A stretch of DNA of 64,000 nt from Bacteroidetes bacterium UBA2475 (GCA_002342065.1 DDPF01000007.1:71213-135212); one strand, 5' to 3'. Shown: positions 8,796 to 18,360, counted from the stretch's first letter. Notes: generated by a model not told the origin, from the letters alone. Translations and numbers: made by a program.

Positions 8796-10429
8796 AGAGA
8801 AGGATCTCATTTTCAAAAATAATTAGTAACAAGCAAAATTTTATAACGAATTTACTTTTGCTTTGCTTCATTACTATTTTATTTTATTTAAATGCATATA
8901 ACCTTACACTTTCAAAAAGACCTGCAATTACTCACCAATGGCGACAAACTGATTGTTTGTCCATAACAAAGAATTTTTATGAGGAGGGAATGTCTTTTTT
9001 TTCACCAAAAATTCATTTCCAGGGAGGTACAGGCGGGAAAGCTGTTAGTGAGTTTCCGATACTGAATTACACGGTTGCCGGTTTATGGAAGATCTTTGGC
9101 GAGCATGAATATATTTATAGAATGCTAGAATATTTAATATTCGTAATTGCCATGTGTACATTATTTAATACACTTATAAGATCTAAAGTATCGCCTCTGT
9201 ATGCTTTTTTTATTGTGAGTATATTTTTAACATCGCCACTTCTTGTATATTATAGTTTTAATTTTATTGCTGATGTGCCGGCTTTATCTTTTGCAATAAT
9301 GGGCTTTTGTTTTTTATTTTCATTTATTAATACCAAAATAATTAAATATTTTTATTTTGCTTTGGTTTTTTCAACACTAGCCGTTCTTATTAAGGCAAGT
9401 GCAATTGTGCCAATTGCTTTATTGTTGTTCTTTTCTTTTATTGATATTTTTAACTTTAACAAATTCTTTAGAACAGAAAGATTATTTACAAAAAAAGCTT
9501 TTCCGATAACTTTTATTATTCTATCAATTGGCCTGGTTATTGCGTGGTACAAATATGCTGTTTATTATAACGGGGGAAGTTCGAATGGTGTTTTCCTTTT
9601 AACAGTTCTTCCAATTTGGGAAATGCCGGAAGAAGCAATACTTAATAATTTACAAGTGTTGTTTAATGTTATGTTTCCTATTTTTTTTAGCAAACCAATG
9701 TTTTTTTTATTTTTTACTGCCATTATATTTGTTTATTCGAATTTTAAAAAGCTTACGGGCTTTCTTATGTATTGTATGGTGTTTTCCACATTATTTTTTA
9801 TTTTTTATTTGTTGTTTTTCTTCCAGGTATTTAATGCGCATGATTACTATTTAAATAACCTTATGATATATCCTGTTGTTACTTTTGTGTGCGTGGGAGA
9901 TATTATATTTAAAATGGAATTTAAAAATAACTACATTAATTTTTTCAGATCCTTCGTGGTAATTTTAATAATTTTCAACTCTTTATATTCGGCGGCAGTT
10001 TTTCGCTCAAGAACTATAGAAAATTTAGAAGATGATAGCCTTTGCGCCTGGTACCCTTTTCTCTCAAAAGAAGATAAAGGCCTGGCAAAGTATTTAAGGT
10101 GGAGGTATAATAGCACCTTTCAGCCCCTTGAATCAATAACTCCGGATCTGAGAAAAGCAGGTATTAAAAGAGAGGACCTTACTTTAAGTATTCCTGATGA
10201 GAGTTTTGATGTTTCTCTTTATTTAATGGATCAGAAGGGATTTACAATTTCTCGCGAAGCATTTATCGGTGATTCAAGTGTGATCAGATCTTTTGTTTCA
10301 AAAAAAATAAAGTATGTGGTGCTGAATGACCCAAGTTTAAAAAATGAGATTTCATACAGTGCTATTAACAATTATTTTACCTGTGTCGTAAAGAAGGCTC
10401 ACGTAGAGGTATTTAAACTTAAAGAGTAA
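8792..10429 (+). CDS. GT39-like membrane glycosyltransferase
   Basis: 545 residues from the ATG at 8792. A longer frame from a TTG at 8762 exists, but the ATG forms a 4-base ATGA overlap with the preceding stop, typical of coupled genes. The first luminal loop carries HQWRQTD (D54) and, about 35 residues later, SEFPILNY, a pattern common in GT39-type mannosyltransferase-like proteins. About eleven membrane segments follow, then a soluble tail of ~150 residues. Likely role: transfer of a sugar from a polyprenyl-phosphate donor outside the inner membrane. Specificity cannot be read from sequence. Confidence 0.66.
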   Translation: MKRRISFSKIISNKQNFITNLLLLCFITILFYLNAYNLTLSKRPAITHQWRQTDCLSITKNFYEEGMSFFSPKIHFQGGTGGKAVSEFPILNYTVAGLWKIFGEHEYIYRMLEYLIFVIAMCTLFNTLIRSKVSPLYAFFIVSIFLTSPLLVYYSFNFIADVPALSFAIMGFCFLFSFINTKIIKYFYFALVFSTLAVLIKASAIVPIALLLFFSFIDIFNFNKFFRTERLFTKKAFPITFIILSIGLVIAWYKYAVYYNGGSSNGVFLLTVLPIWEMPEEAILNNLQVLFNVMFPIFFSKPMFFLFFTAIIFVYSNFKKLTGFLMYCMVFSTLFFIFYLLFFFQVFNAHDYYLNNLMIYPVVTFVCVGDIIFKMEFKNNYINFFRSFVVILIIFNSLYSAAVFRSRTIENLEDDSLCAWYPFLSKEDKGLAKYLRWRYNSTFQPLESITPDLRKAGIKREDLTLSIPDESFDVSLYLMDQKGFTISREAFIGDSSVIRSFVSKKIKYVVLNDPSLKNEISYSAINNYFTCVVKKAHVEVFKLKE

Positions 10430-10433
10430 GAAG

Positions 10434-11840
10434 GTGTTATTTAATTCGATACATTTTTTATTTTTTCTTCCAATTGTTGTTGGGCTTTATTATTTATTGC
10501 CACAAAAATTCAGATGGATACTGATCTTTATTTCCAGTTGTTATTTTTACATGGTGTTTGTGCCAAAATATATCCTTATTCTTTTTTTGATCATTGTTAT
10601 TGATTATGTGGCAGCCATCACAATAGAAAGGGTTACAGGTAGATTAAAATTATTTTACCTCATTGCGAGCCTAACTGCAAATATTTGCCTTTTGGCATTT
10701 TTCAAATACTTTAATTTTTTAAATGAGAATTTAGTGTCGGTGTTTTCGTTGTTCGGTAAAGAATTCAACCCAATAAATTTAAGCGTTATTTTACCAATAG
10801 GGCTTTCCTTTCACACGTTTCAATCAATGAGTTATACTATCGAAGTATATAGGGGAAGGCAAAAGGCCGAAAGGCACCTGGGCTATTTTGCTAACTACGT
10901 TCTTTTCTTTCCGCAAATGGTTGCAGGACCGATTGAAAGATACGAGAGCCTCGGTAACGAATTAAAAGCGGTTCATAAACCTGTATATCAAAATTTTTCA
11001 GATGGCTTTAGATTAGTTCTCTTTGGTTTATTTATTAAAATGGTGGTTGCCGATAACATTGCACCTTATGTTAATCAGATATATCTCGATCCATTAAAAT
11101 ATAGCTCTTTTGAAGTGCTAATGTCGATTTTTTTATTTTCCTTCCAGATCTATGCTGATTTTTTTGGTTACTCAACCATTGCTTTAGGTTGCGCAAAATT
11201 ATTAGGTATCAATATCATGAATAATTTTAAAACACCTTATCTCGCAAAAAGTGTTTCGGAGTTTTGGTCGCGGTGGCACATTTCACTTAGTACATGGTTT
11301 CGTGATTATTTGTATATCCCTTTAGGCGGCAATCGTGTAAAGATCCCAAGATGGAGTATTAATATACTGATCGTATTTATGATAAGTGGCTTGTGGCATG
11401 GTGCCAGTTGGACATTTGTTGTTTGGGGCGCTTTACATGGTATAATGTTGTTATTGGAAAGATATTTTTCTGTGCTTTTTAAATTTGAAATTAAGAAAGA
11501 ATGGAATGTATTAAATGTTTTTTTAGTTGTAAAAACCTTTGTAATAACTTCTTTTATCTGGATCTTTTTCAGGGCTGAAAATTTTCAGAAGGCAAAAGAT
11601 ATATTTAAAGCGCTAACCAAAAATCAAAATATTTATCCTCTACAATTGGATATGTTAATGCCTTTAATAGTTACGGCTTTGATGATCACGTTAGATCTTT
11701 TTTTATACAACTCACGCTTCGATACAAAATTAAATAATTTTAAAACACCTTACCGTTGGGCTTTTTACACTGTTTTGTTATTTTGTTTAATGGCGTTATC
11801 GGGCACTCAAAAATTTACTTTTATTTATTTTCAATTTTAA
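10434..11840 (+). CDS. MBOAT-family O-acyltransferase (AlgI-like)
   Basis: 468 residues, polytopic. It begins MLFNSIHFLFFLPIV, the characteristic opening of bacterial MBOAT proteins, from a GTG four bases after the preceding stop. Family motifs are clear: RWHISLSTWFRDYLYIPLGG (H282) and GLWHGASWTFVVWGALHG with the catalytic histidine H322. MBOAT proteins pass an acyl group, usually acetyl from acetyl-CoA, across the inner membrane for O-acylation of exported polysaccharide, peptidoglycan or teichoic acid. The next gene is an SGNH-like protein, the usual partner (compare AlgI with AlgJ/AlgX, PatA with PatB). The stop overlaps its ATG by one base. Confidence 0.92.
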   Translation: MLFNSIHFLFFLPIVVGLYYLLPQKFRWILIFISSCYFYMVFVPKYILILFLIIVIDYVAAITIERVTGRLKLFYLIASLTANICLLAFFKYFNFLNENLVSVFSLFGKEFNPINLSVILPIGLSFHTFQSMSYTIEVYRGRQKAERHLGYFANYVLFFPQMVAGPIERYESLGNELKAVHKPVYQNFSDGFRLVLFGLFIKMVVADNIAPYVNQIYLDPLKYSSFEVLMSIFLFSFQIYADFFGYSTIALGCAKLLGINIMNNFKTPYLAKSVSEFWSRWHISLSTWFRDYLYIPLGGNRVKIPRWSINILIVFMISGLWHGASWTFVVWGALHGIMLLLERYFSVLFKFEIKKEWNVLNVFLVVKTFVITSFIWIFFRAENFQKAKDIFKALTKNQNIYPLQLDMLMPLIVTALMITLDLFLYNSRFDTKLNNFKTPYRWAFYTVLLFCLMALSGTQKFTFIYFQF

Positions 11841-12880
11841 TGGTAAAAAAAATTGTCATAAAAATTTTAGTGCTTACAGTCATATTAACTGGTTTAAATT
11901 TCATTTATAATGTTACACTTTATAAAAGAGACCTGAATGAAAAATGCGAACAAATTGTTGAAATAAGGGATAAACAAGCAGAGACGGATATTTTTTATTT
12001 TGCCGAATCATCTAATTTCAATACAAGGGAAACAGATTCAATACAAAGTAGTATTTCTGACCTTACCGGTATGTTCTTTCCTTCACTAAGACTTACTGCA
12101 ATAAATAAACCGGCAACCCATGCTGGTATTTATAAGGTTTGGCTTAAGAACATTAATTTAAATGAAAACAAGCCAAAAGCAGTAGTTATTACATTAAACC
12201 TCCGTTCGTTTGACGCGGCCTGGGTACATTCCATTTTAGAAACACAGTTGCAGGAATCGGTTGTTCTTATTCAACCTTATCCTAATTTAGTAAATCGATT
12301 CTTACTTTCACTTCAGGCTTTCGACAATAAAACCAATGAGCAGCGCGATAAGGATATGCAGGATGATTGGATAAATAAAAAATTGGTCTTTCCCTTCGAT
12401 TTTAAGTATAAAACAGTTAGAGAATGGGATGTGTCGTTTGGGCAATTTGGCTGGGATCTGCCGGATGGTCCTGAAAGAAATAAAATACTTTTAACCTGTC
12501 ATTATGTAAAGGCATATGCTTTTAATTTAAATGAGGAAAACCCCCGGATAAAAGATTTCGATGAGATAACAGATTGGTGTAAAAAAAATAATATAAACCT
12601 GTATCTAAATTTACTAGCAGAAAACATTGAATACGCAGATAGTTTAGTTGGGAAAGAATTAGTATTTTTAATGAAACAAAACAGGGATTATTTAGTTAGA
12701 AGATATAATAAAGGTAATTGCAAAGTAGTCGATAATTTAGAATCAGTAAATGGACTTGAATTTACAGATCAAACATGGACAACAGAGCACTATGGTTATA
12801 AAGGTAGAATGACAATAGCAAAAAATGTTGCCTCTTCATTAAAAGAACAATTTTCAAAAGAATATATAAAAGCGTATTAA
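11840..12880 (+). CDS. SGNH-like, membrane-anchored MBOAT partner (putative O-acetyl transferase)
   Basis: 346 residues from the ATG at 11840, which overlaps the MBOAT stop (TAATG). A longer frame from 11756 only retranslates the end of the MBOAT gene. One N-terminal signal anchor (residues 5-25) precedes a periplasmic domain. FAESSNF places S57 where the SGNH nucleophile lies, and TEHYGYKGR near the end places H317 at the catalytic histidine. The residue three before it is Thr rather than the usual Asp. Position and motifs suggest transfer of acyl groups delivered by the MBOAT protein to a glycan. No family name recognised; the SGNH assignment is inference. Confidence 0.6.
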   Translation: MVKKIVIKILVLTVILTGLNFIYNVTLYKRDLNEKCEQIVEIRDKQAETDIFYFAESSNFNTRETDSIQSSISDLTGMFFPSLRLTAINKPATHAGIYKVWLKNINLNENKPKAVVITLNLRSFDAAWVHSILETQLQESVVLIQPYPNLVNRFLLSLQAFDNKTNEQRDKDMQDDWINKKLVFPFDFKYKTVREWDVSFGQFGWDLPDGPERNKILLTCHYVKAYAFNLNEENPRIKDFDEITDWCKKNNINLYLNLLAENIEYADSLVGKELVFLMKQNRDYLVRRYNKGNCKVVDNLESVNGLEFTDQTWTTEHYGYKGRMTIAKNVASSLKEQFSKEYIKAY

Positions 12881-12882
12881 TT

Positions 12883-13539
12883 ATGTTAGATAAAAATGGA
12901 ATAGCGAAAAGAATCGCCATGGAAGTAAAAGATGGTATGTTTGTTAATTTAGGAATTGGTATTCCAACCTTAGTTGCAAACTATATTCCTGATGGAATTA
13001 ATGTTGTACTTCAGTCTGAGAATGGCATTTTAGGCATGGGCCCTTTTCCTGAAGAAGGAAAGGAAAACGCCGATCTTATTAATGCAGGAAAGCAAACAAT
13101 TACCCTTCTTAAAGGGTCAAGTATCTTTGATAGTGCTATGAGTTTTGGAATGATCCGTTCTCAAAAGGTAAATCTTACCATACTTGGGGCAATGGAAGTA
13201 AGTGAAAATGGTGATATTGCCAACTGGAAGATACCTGGAAAAATGGTAAAAGGTATGGGTGGAGCTATGGATCTTGTTGCCAGTGCAAAAAATATTATTG
13301 TTGCTATGCAACAGGTAAATAAAGCAGGTCAGTCAAAATTATTATCAAAATGCGATCTGCCTTTAACAGGTGTTAGATGCGTAAAAAAAATAGTTACTGA
13401 ACTAGGTGTTTATGAAATTGTTGCCGGAGGAGGTTTTAAATTATTAGAACGCGCACCCGGAATAAGTGTAGACGAAATAAAAAATGCAACAGCCGGAAAA
13501 TTAATTGTAGAAGGTGATGTTAAAGAAATGATCGTATAA
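12883..13539 (+). CDS. scoB: Succinyl-CoA:3-ketoacid CoA-transferase, subunit B
   Basis: A 218-residue CoA-transferase family I beta subunit. The catalytic glutamate is E46 in QSENGILGMGP, which forms the covalent CoA thioester. GIGIPTLV and MGGAMDLV are further family motifs. It should pair with ScoA encoded 5.6 kb upstream in the same direction. It starts two bases after the SGNH-like gene, so it still appears to belong to the same transcript. Both subunits look intact, so the enzyme is probably functional despite the split genes. Confidence 0.93.
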   Translation: MLDKNGIAKRIAMEVKDGMFVNLGIGIPTLVANYIPDGINVVLQSENGILGMGPFPEEGKENADLINAGKQTITLLKGSSIFDSAMSFGMIRSQKVNLTILGAMEVSENGDIANWKIPGKMVKGMGGAMDLVASAKNIIVAMQQVNKAGQSKLLSKCDLPLTGVRCVKKIVTELGVYEIVAGGGFKLLERAPGISVDEIKNATAGKLIVEGDVKEMIV

Positions 13540-13593
13540 ACGATCAAATGGTTATCATGACCAAAAAAATTCTTTAAATCAAATTACACCTAA

Positions 13594-15357
13594 ATGAAAA
13601 AGCTCTTTTTGAATATTAAACAAATTTTATTTACACACAGGATCTTCCTTTTAAAAGCTTTAGTATTATGTTTTATTGCTTCAGTTTATTTGAATAGAGC
13701 AGGGTATGAGTTTGAAAAAGAGCCATATATAGAAGGTGATGGATTTGAATATCTTTTGATGACTGAATCCTTCTACAATCACTGTAGTCCCGACCTTCAG
13801 ATCCAGGATCTTGTATCTCTAAAACATAATATTGAGACGTCCTACAAAAAAATAGATTTCCCAAAATTGGGATATCTTGAACACGCGGTGTTTACTGTAA
13901 GTAAACCAAAGAGTGATTTTATGGAATGCACAATTGGTTATTTTTGTTCCAAACAAAATAAGTATTATTCCTATCATTATTATACGTACTCATTATTTTG
14001 CCTGCCTGCGCGGATCATAGGAGAATGGACAGATTCACCAATGTTGCATACATGTTCTAAAACAAATGCTATACTGGTTATTGTAACATGCCTTATACTC
14101 CTGTTTTATTTCAGTAAAAATGTTTATGTATCCGTTTTTTCTGCTCTGTGCTTTTGTTTCGGTTCTTGTTATTGGTATTTAGGCTGGGAGCATTCAGAAA
14201 TATTTACTACCAGTATAGTTGTTTGGGGTCTGGTATTTTTCTTAAATGAAAAAAGGCTTTTGGGTTTATTTTTTATTGCCCTTGCAGTTTCGCAAACTCA
14301 AACATTAATGTTATTGTTGGTCGCGCTTTCTTTTTGGGCGGTTTACGAGAAAAAATTCAACATCAAATACATGCTATACACTTTTTTAGTTTGTTTTGTA
14401 GCTTTCTGCCCTATGATCTATTACTATTATCATTTCGGTACAACTAATCTTATTGGTCATCTTGGCTATTTAAATAACAAATATATTACAGGCACGCGTT
14501 TGTTTGGCTTCTATTTTGATCTTAACCAGGGGATGATATTGGCAATGCCGTTAATACTTCTTTCTTACATTGTATTATATTTTAATAGCCTTATTAAAAA
14601 TATCAAAACACTAAAGTTTCACTTATTAATACCTGTTATTTGTATCTGTATGACCTTGATTGCTTCAAGTATGGGTATATGGAATCCTGGTCAAGCAATT
14701 GTTCATAGGTATACGACCTGGATTGGAGCAGTAATTTTTGTTCATGCCTTTTATCTATTGGACCAAATTCATAGAGATAAAAAAGTTTTGCTATGCAGTT
14801 TTTTATGGACACAAATATTCGTTTGTTTTTATTTCCAGGCAATTAATAAGTTTGATTGGGAACAATCAGAACATAAAGAAGTTGCTAAATGGGTGCTAGA
14901 TAATTATCCTGAATTTTATAATCCTGACCCGGTTATTTTTTCTTTTAGAACCGATCATTCAGATATTATTGGCGAAGATAAAGAACCTGTTTTTTACTTT
15001 ACGAAGCAGCATGAAATAAAAAAAGTATTATTTAATAAGCAAAACCTGGCTAAACTAAAAAAGTATTGTCTCAATAACGCTAATATTTCAAAATTTAGCA
15101 CTTATAAAGATGACTATGATTGGGGATATATGAATACAAATGATATTAAGATGCTTAAGAACGGTGATGAAATTTATGCTATGTTAAGAAAGGAAAAGCT
15201 CCGCAATGCGAAACAACTTTTATTGGACACGCAAACTCCCTCGTGGATGGAATCCATTAAGCAAAGGGCGAAAGAAACTAATAAAACGGTAGACGATATC
15301 TTAAATATTGATGCGGAATTTCTCGTTCACGAGGAAGAAAAAAAAAGATTTAAATAG
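13594..15357 (+). CDS. GT-C-like polytopic membrane protein
   Basis: 587 residues with one N-terminal membrane segment, a luminal loop with EGDGFEYLL (E47, D49), about nine further membrane segments, and a soluble C-terminal domain of ~170 residues ending in a charged tail. The topology and the early acidic motif resemble GT-C glycosyltransferases, like the proteins at 7284 and 8792. It follows scoB by 54 bases, close enough to be in the same transcript. I do not recognise a specific family. It converges with the minus-strand HAD gene. Confidence 0.55.
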   Translation: MKKLFLNIKQILFTHRIFLLKALVLCFIASVYLNRAGYEFEKEPYIEGDGFEYLLMTESFYNHCSPDLQIQDLVSLKHNIETSYKKIDFPKLGYLEHAVFTVSKPKSDFMECTIGYFCSKQNKYYSYHYYTYSLFCLPARIIGEWTDSPMLHTCSKTNAILVIVTCLILLFYFSKNVYVSVFSALCFCFGSCYWYLGWEHSEIFTTSIVVWGLVFFLNEKRLLGLFFIALAVSQTQTLMLLLVALSFWAVYEKKFNIKYMLYTFLVCFVAFCPMIYYYYHFGTTNLIGHLGYLNNKYITGTRLFGFYFDLNQGMILAMPLILLSYIVLYFNSLIKNIKTLKFHLLIPVICICMTLIASSMGIWNPGQAIVHRYTTWIGAVIFVHAFYLLDQIHRDKKVLLCSFLWTQIFVCFYFQAINKFDWEQSEHKEVAKWVLDNYPEFYNPDPVIFSFRTDHSDIIGEDKEPVFYFTKQHEIKKVLFNKQNLAKLKKYCLNNANISKFSTYKDDYDWGYMNTNDIKMLKNGDEIYAMLRKEKLRNAKQLLLDTQTPSWMESIKQRAKETNKTVDDILNIDAEFLVHEEEKKRFK

Positions 15358-15376
15358 TTGAGAGTAATTACATTAT

Positions 15377-15970
15377 TTAAAATTTCACCCAGTTTTTTAT
15401 AGTAGCCAGTTCCATTAAGTATTTATCACCTTTACTATCTCCAAATGCTATTATTTCACCAAATAGATCTAGATCGTAATGTTGTTGCACCCTTATTTTT
15501 TTTTCGATATTGTTACAGTTCTTTGTTAAAAACTCTCCAAGGTAGATATTGTTAGTGTATTTTAGTTCAGTACATAAAAAATTATAATTAAAACGTGTGG
15601 CTATCGGTTTGATCCAAATATCCAGAGATGCAGATACGATGCATATTTCAGCACCTTCTTTTTTATAACCTTGTAGTGTATTCAAAAGAGAGTTATTTAG
15701 TAATTCATCTTTTAATAAAACTTCATTCACAAACAATTCTCCTTTTTTTTCTAATTCTGTTTCGGTAGAATTCTTAAAATAAAAATTGAACATTTTTTTT
15801 TTCAAAAGCTCACCATCAAATAAGTTCAAATAATATAAAATAATAAGAGGTGAAAATAGGAGATACCCAAAATAAAGCTTTAACGCGCCGCAATGAAACT
15901 TTATAAATAAGGGAAATGAGTCCTTTTTAAATAAAGTTCCGTCAAAATCACATAGAATGAGCTTTTTCAT
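15377..15970 (-). CDS. HAD-IB family phosphatase
   Basis: 197 residues. HAD motif I is CDFDGTLF (D8, D10) at the N-terminus; motif II is near IVSAS in the middle; motif III/IV is the FGDSKGDKYLM stretch near the C-terminus. This is the phosphoserine phosphatase-like HAD-IB layout, in which D8 forms the phospho-aspartyl intermediate. It lies last in a minus-strand trio after the UbiA-type prenyltransferase and a methyltransferase, with no gap to the latter. A likely substrate is therefore a polyprenyl-phosphate sugar phosphate made by the UbiA protein, but this is inference from context. Confidence 0.82.
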   Translation of the reverse strand: MKKLILCDFDGTLFKKDSFPLFIKFHCGALKLYFGYLLFSPLIILYYLNLFDGELLKKKMFNFYFKNSTETELEKKGELFVNEVLLKDELLNNSLLNTLQGYKKEGAEICIVSASLDIWIKPIATRFNYNFLCTELKYTNNIYLGEFLTKNCNNIEKKIRVQQHYDLDLFGEIIAFGDSKGDKYLMELATIKNWVKF

Positions 15971-16612
15971 TTATTTTTGACAAATAGTAAAGTAGTGAGG
16001 GTAAACAAAACTTGTTTTTTTATATTCTTCAATTATTTTAAACCCACATTTTTGTAATAGTTCTTTTGCTGTCTTATCCGAAATTTCATTGCCTATTTCT
16101 CCGGCAAATACAATGTCATGTAACTTATTAAAGTACACAAATGGGTGTCCGGCATTTATATCCTTAAAAATAAGTTTGCTACCGGCTTTCATTTTTGTAT
16201 AAACGTTCTTCATAAATTGAACCTGGTAATTTTTAGGGATATGATGATAAACATCGATCATATACACCAAATCATATTCGCTAATATTTTCAGGAATATT
16301 TTCACCATCAAACACTTGAAAGATCAACTCTTTTGTTTCAAAGCGGCTATTTACAATCTTTGCATTATCTATTAGTCGTTGAGATATTTCTATGCCCATT
16401 ATTTTTTTTACCGGAGTAAATTTTGCAACCAGAGCGCAGAATTGACCTGAGCCGCAGCCAATGTCAAACACACTTGTATTTTCTGTAGCGTAATTTAAAA
16501 GCGTATTAAAAGGGCAAATGATTGGCCGGTATTTTATCTTAAGTTTGTCAACGAAAGAAGCATTGATAGTTGTTGAAGTCAAAAATTTGATAATTTCTTT
16601 GTTCGTTATCAT
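15971..16612 (-). CDS. Class I SAM-dependent methyltransferase
   Basis: 213 residues. The SAM-binding motif I, FDIGCGSGQFCAL, is at residues 49-61, followed by an acidic residue after the second strand (GIEIS) and YDLVYMIDVYHHIPKNYQ, the motif II/III region of Methyltransf_11/25 type enzymes. The substrate is unknown. Its stop abuts the HAD phosphatase start, and it follows the UbiA gene by 35 bases, so the three form an operon probably concerned with a lipid-linked sugar or lipid. Confidence 0.82.
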   Translation of the reverse strand: MITNKEIIKFLTSTTINASFVDKLKIKYRPIICPFNTLLNYATENTSVFDIGCGSGQFCALVAKFTPVKKIMGIEISQRLIDNAKIVNSRFETKELIFQVFDGENIPENISEYDLVYMIDVYHHIPKNYQVQFMKNVYTKMKAGSKLIFKDINAGHPFVYFNKLHDIVFAGEIGNEISDKTAKELLQKCGFKIIEEYKKTSFVYPHYFTICQK

Positions 16613-16647
16613 GAACGTAAATATAATTAATTAAATAAGTTACAATT

Positions 16648-17511
16648 TTAATTTATAAAATATATATAAATAACAAAAAATAAGATCCAGCCGGCTATTA
16701 CCAGTTGAGTGAAAAGATCTTTAAACATAATTTTTGTTGGCGATCCACTTTTATTTTTCACCATGGATAGTTGCAGGTATCTTAATACTCCTAATATCAC
16801 GAACAGAGTTGAGTAATAAATGTTCTTATTATTAAATCTGGAAACAACCTCACTGGATGTAACATAAAGAATATAACTCACAATTAATGCACCACACAAA
16901 ATACTAATAGCTGATTGAATAAATTCCTTATTGTATCCTTTTATTGACCTTCTCATTATAGTCCCGGTCTCATCTTCAATAACAAGATCATCTCTTCGTT
17001 TTGCTAAAGCCAAAAATAAAGAAATTAAAAAGGTCATAATTATTAACCAGTGCGAAACTAAAACACCTGAACTTTCTCCGCCGGCAAATACCCTTAAAAC
17101 AAAACCTACAGCTATAATGGTCACATCCACAATTGCTATATGCTTTAATTTTATCGAATAAAGTATGTTTAATGAGATATAGGCGATAATGATCAGTAAT
17201 AATTGTAGGTTGATAAAAAAGGCACCGGTTAAAGAGGCTAAAAGTAAAATAAGAGAAAGGAAATAAGCGGTATTTTTAGAAACTTTTCCAGATGCAATAG
17301 GTCTGTCTTTCTTTTCCGGATGAGCTTTATCATCTTCTACGTCTATAATATCATTTAAAACGTAGATTGAACTGGCGGCAAGACTAAAAACAAAAAAAGC
17401 GTACAGCGATTGTAATAATTTTTCGGAATTTATTATTTGACCCGAAAAAAATACCGGAGCAAAAATATAAAGATTTTTTATCCAATGATTTATTCTTAGC
17501 AGTTTGAGCAT
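16648..17511 (-). CDS. UbiA-family prenyltransferase, DPPR synthase-like
   Basis: 287 residues, eight to nine membrane segments. The Asp-rich motif LNDIIDVEDD (N53, D54, D57, D61) followed by HPEKKDRPIASG, and the later KRRDDL motif, match the decaprenyl-phosphate phosphoribosyltransferase branch of UbiA proteins. That branch joins 5-phosphoribosyl diphosphate to a polyprenyl phosphate, the first step towards lipid-linked arabinofuranose or ribose. The adjacent HAD phosphatase could remove the 5-phosphate. The neighbouring GT-C-like enzymes would be plausible users of such a donor. The branch assignment is by motif only. Confidence 0.8.
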   Translation of the reverse strand: MLKLLRINHWIKNLYIFAPVFFSGQIINSEKLLQSLYAFFVFSLAASSIYVLNDIIDVEDDKAHPEKKDRPIASGKVSKNTAYFLSLILLLASLTGAFFINLQLLLIIIAYISLNILYSIKLKHIAIVDVTIIAVGFVLRVFAGGESSGVLVSHWLIIMTFLISLFLALAKRRDDLVIEDETGTIMRRSIKGYNKEFIQSAISILCGALIVSYILYVTSSEVVSRFNNKNIYYSTLFVILGVLRYLQLSMVKNKSGSPTKIMFKDLFTQLVIAGWILFFVIYIYFIN

Positions 17512-17647
17512 TTAGTTTAAATGAGTTTCAATCGATTTACTAAAATAGAAAGAATTATTGGAATAAAAGCCGTAGAAAGAAACAGTTGGATTGGTTAAAT
17601 GATCATCCAAACTCAGTATTCATTACAAATAGGAATATAACTATTGA

Positions 17648-18340
17648 TTACGCGAGTGTTTTTTCTAAAACGCTCTCAAATAAGAATCTTCCATCCTCGT
17701 TACTTAGTTCTTTATCGGCCGCACGCTCAGGATGTGGCATCATGCCAAATACATTTCTTTTTTCGTTACAAACACCTGCAATATTTTCAATGGCACCATT
17801 TGGATTGGCTTCATCAGTAATGTTCCCGTTCTCATCGCAATACCTGAATAATATTTGATCGTTCGCTGTTATTTTTTTTATCGTATCAGCATCGGCAAAA
17901 TATTTTCCTTCGCCATGAGCAATAGGTATCTTTAATGCTTTATTGGCCGGAACCATAGAAGTAATTAATGAATTAGAGGTTGCAGCTTTAATGTATACAT
18001 TTTTGCAAATAAATTTACGGGTATTGTTATGTAATAAGGCGCCGGGCAATAAACCACTCTCGCATAAGATCTGGAAACCATTACAAACACCAAATAAAAA
18101 GCCACCATTGTTAGCATGCTTAATAACACTATCCATAATAGGCGAAAACCTTGCTATTGCACCACTTCTTAAATAATCACCATAAGAGAAGCCACCGGGT
18201 AAAATAATATGAGTGCAACCTTCAAGGTCAGTATTTTTATGCCAAAGCTTAACGGTTTCCTGCTTTAAAAGATTCTTTAAAACATACACCATATCCTCAT
18301 CACAATTAGAGCCAGGAAATACAACAACGCCAAATTTCAT
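17648..18340 (-). CDS. purQ: Phosphoribosylformylglycinamidine synthase subunit PurQ
   Basis: 230-residue glutamine amidotransferase subunit of FGAM synthase in purine synthesis. It has the class I triad: nucleophile C86 in GVCNGFQ, with H203 and E205 in MPHPERA. N-terminal VVVFPGSNCD and LPGGFSYGDYLRSGAIA are PurQ signatures. It forms a complex with PurL and PurS, which are not in the window. The gene stands alone, with a Bacteroidota-type promoter immediately upstream. Confidence 0.95.
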   Translation of the reverse strand: MKFGVVVFPGSNCDEDMVYVLKNLLKQETVKLWHKNTDLEGCTHIILPGGFSYGDYLRSGAIARFSPIMDSVIKHANNGGFLFGVCNGFQILCESGLLPGALLHNNTRKFICKNVYIKAATSNSLITSMVPANKALKIPIAHGEGKYFADADTIKKITANDQILFRYCDENGNITDEANPNGAIENIAGVCNEKRNVFGMMPHPERAADKELSNEDGRFLFESVLEKTLA

Positions 18341-18360
18341 TTTATAAATAGTTTAGGATA

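Noticed and set aside
11756..11839. Longer N-terminus for the SGNH-like protein
   Set aside because: It only retranslates the MBOAT coding sequence in another frame; the ATG at 11840 gives a clean signal anchor.
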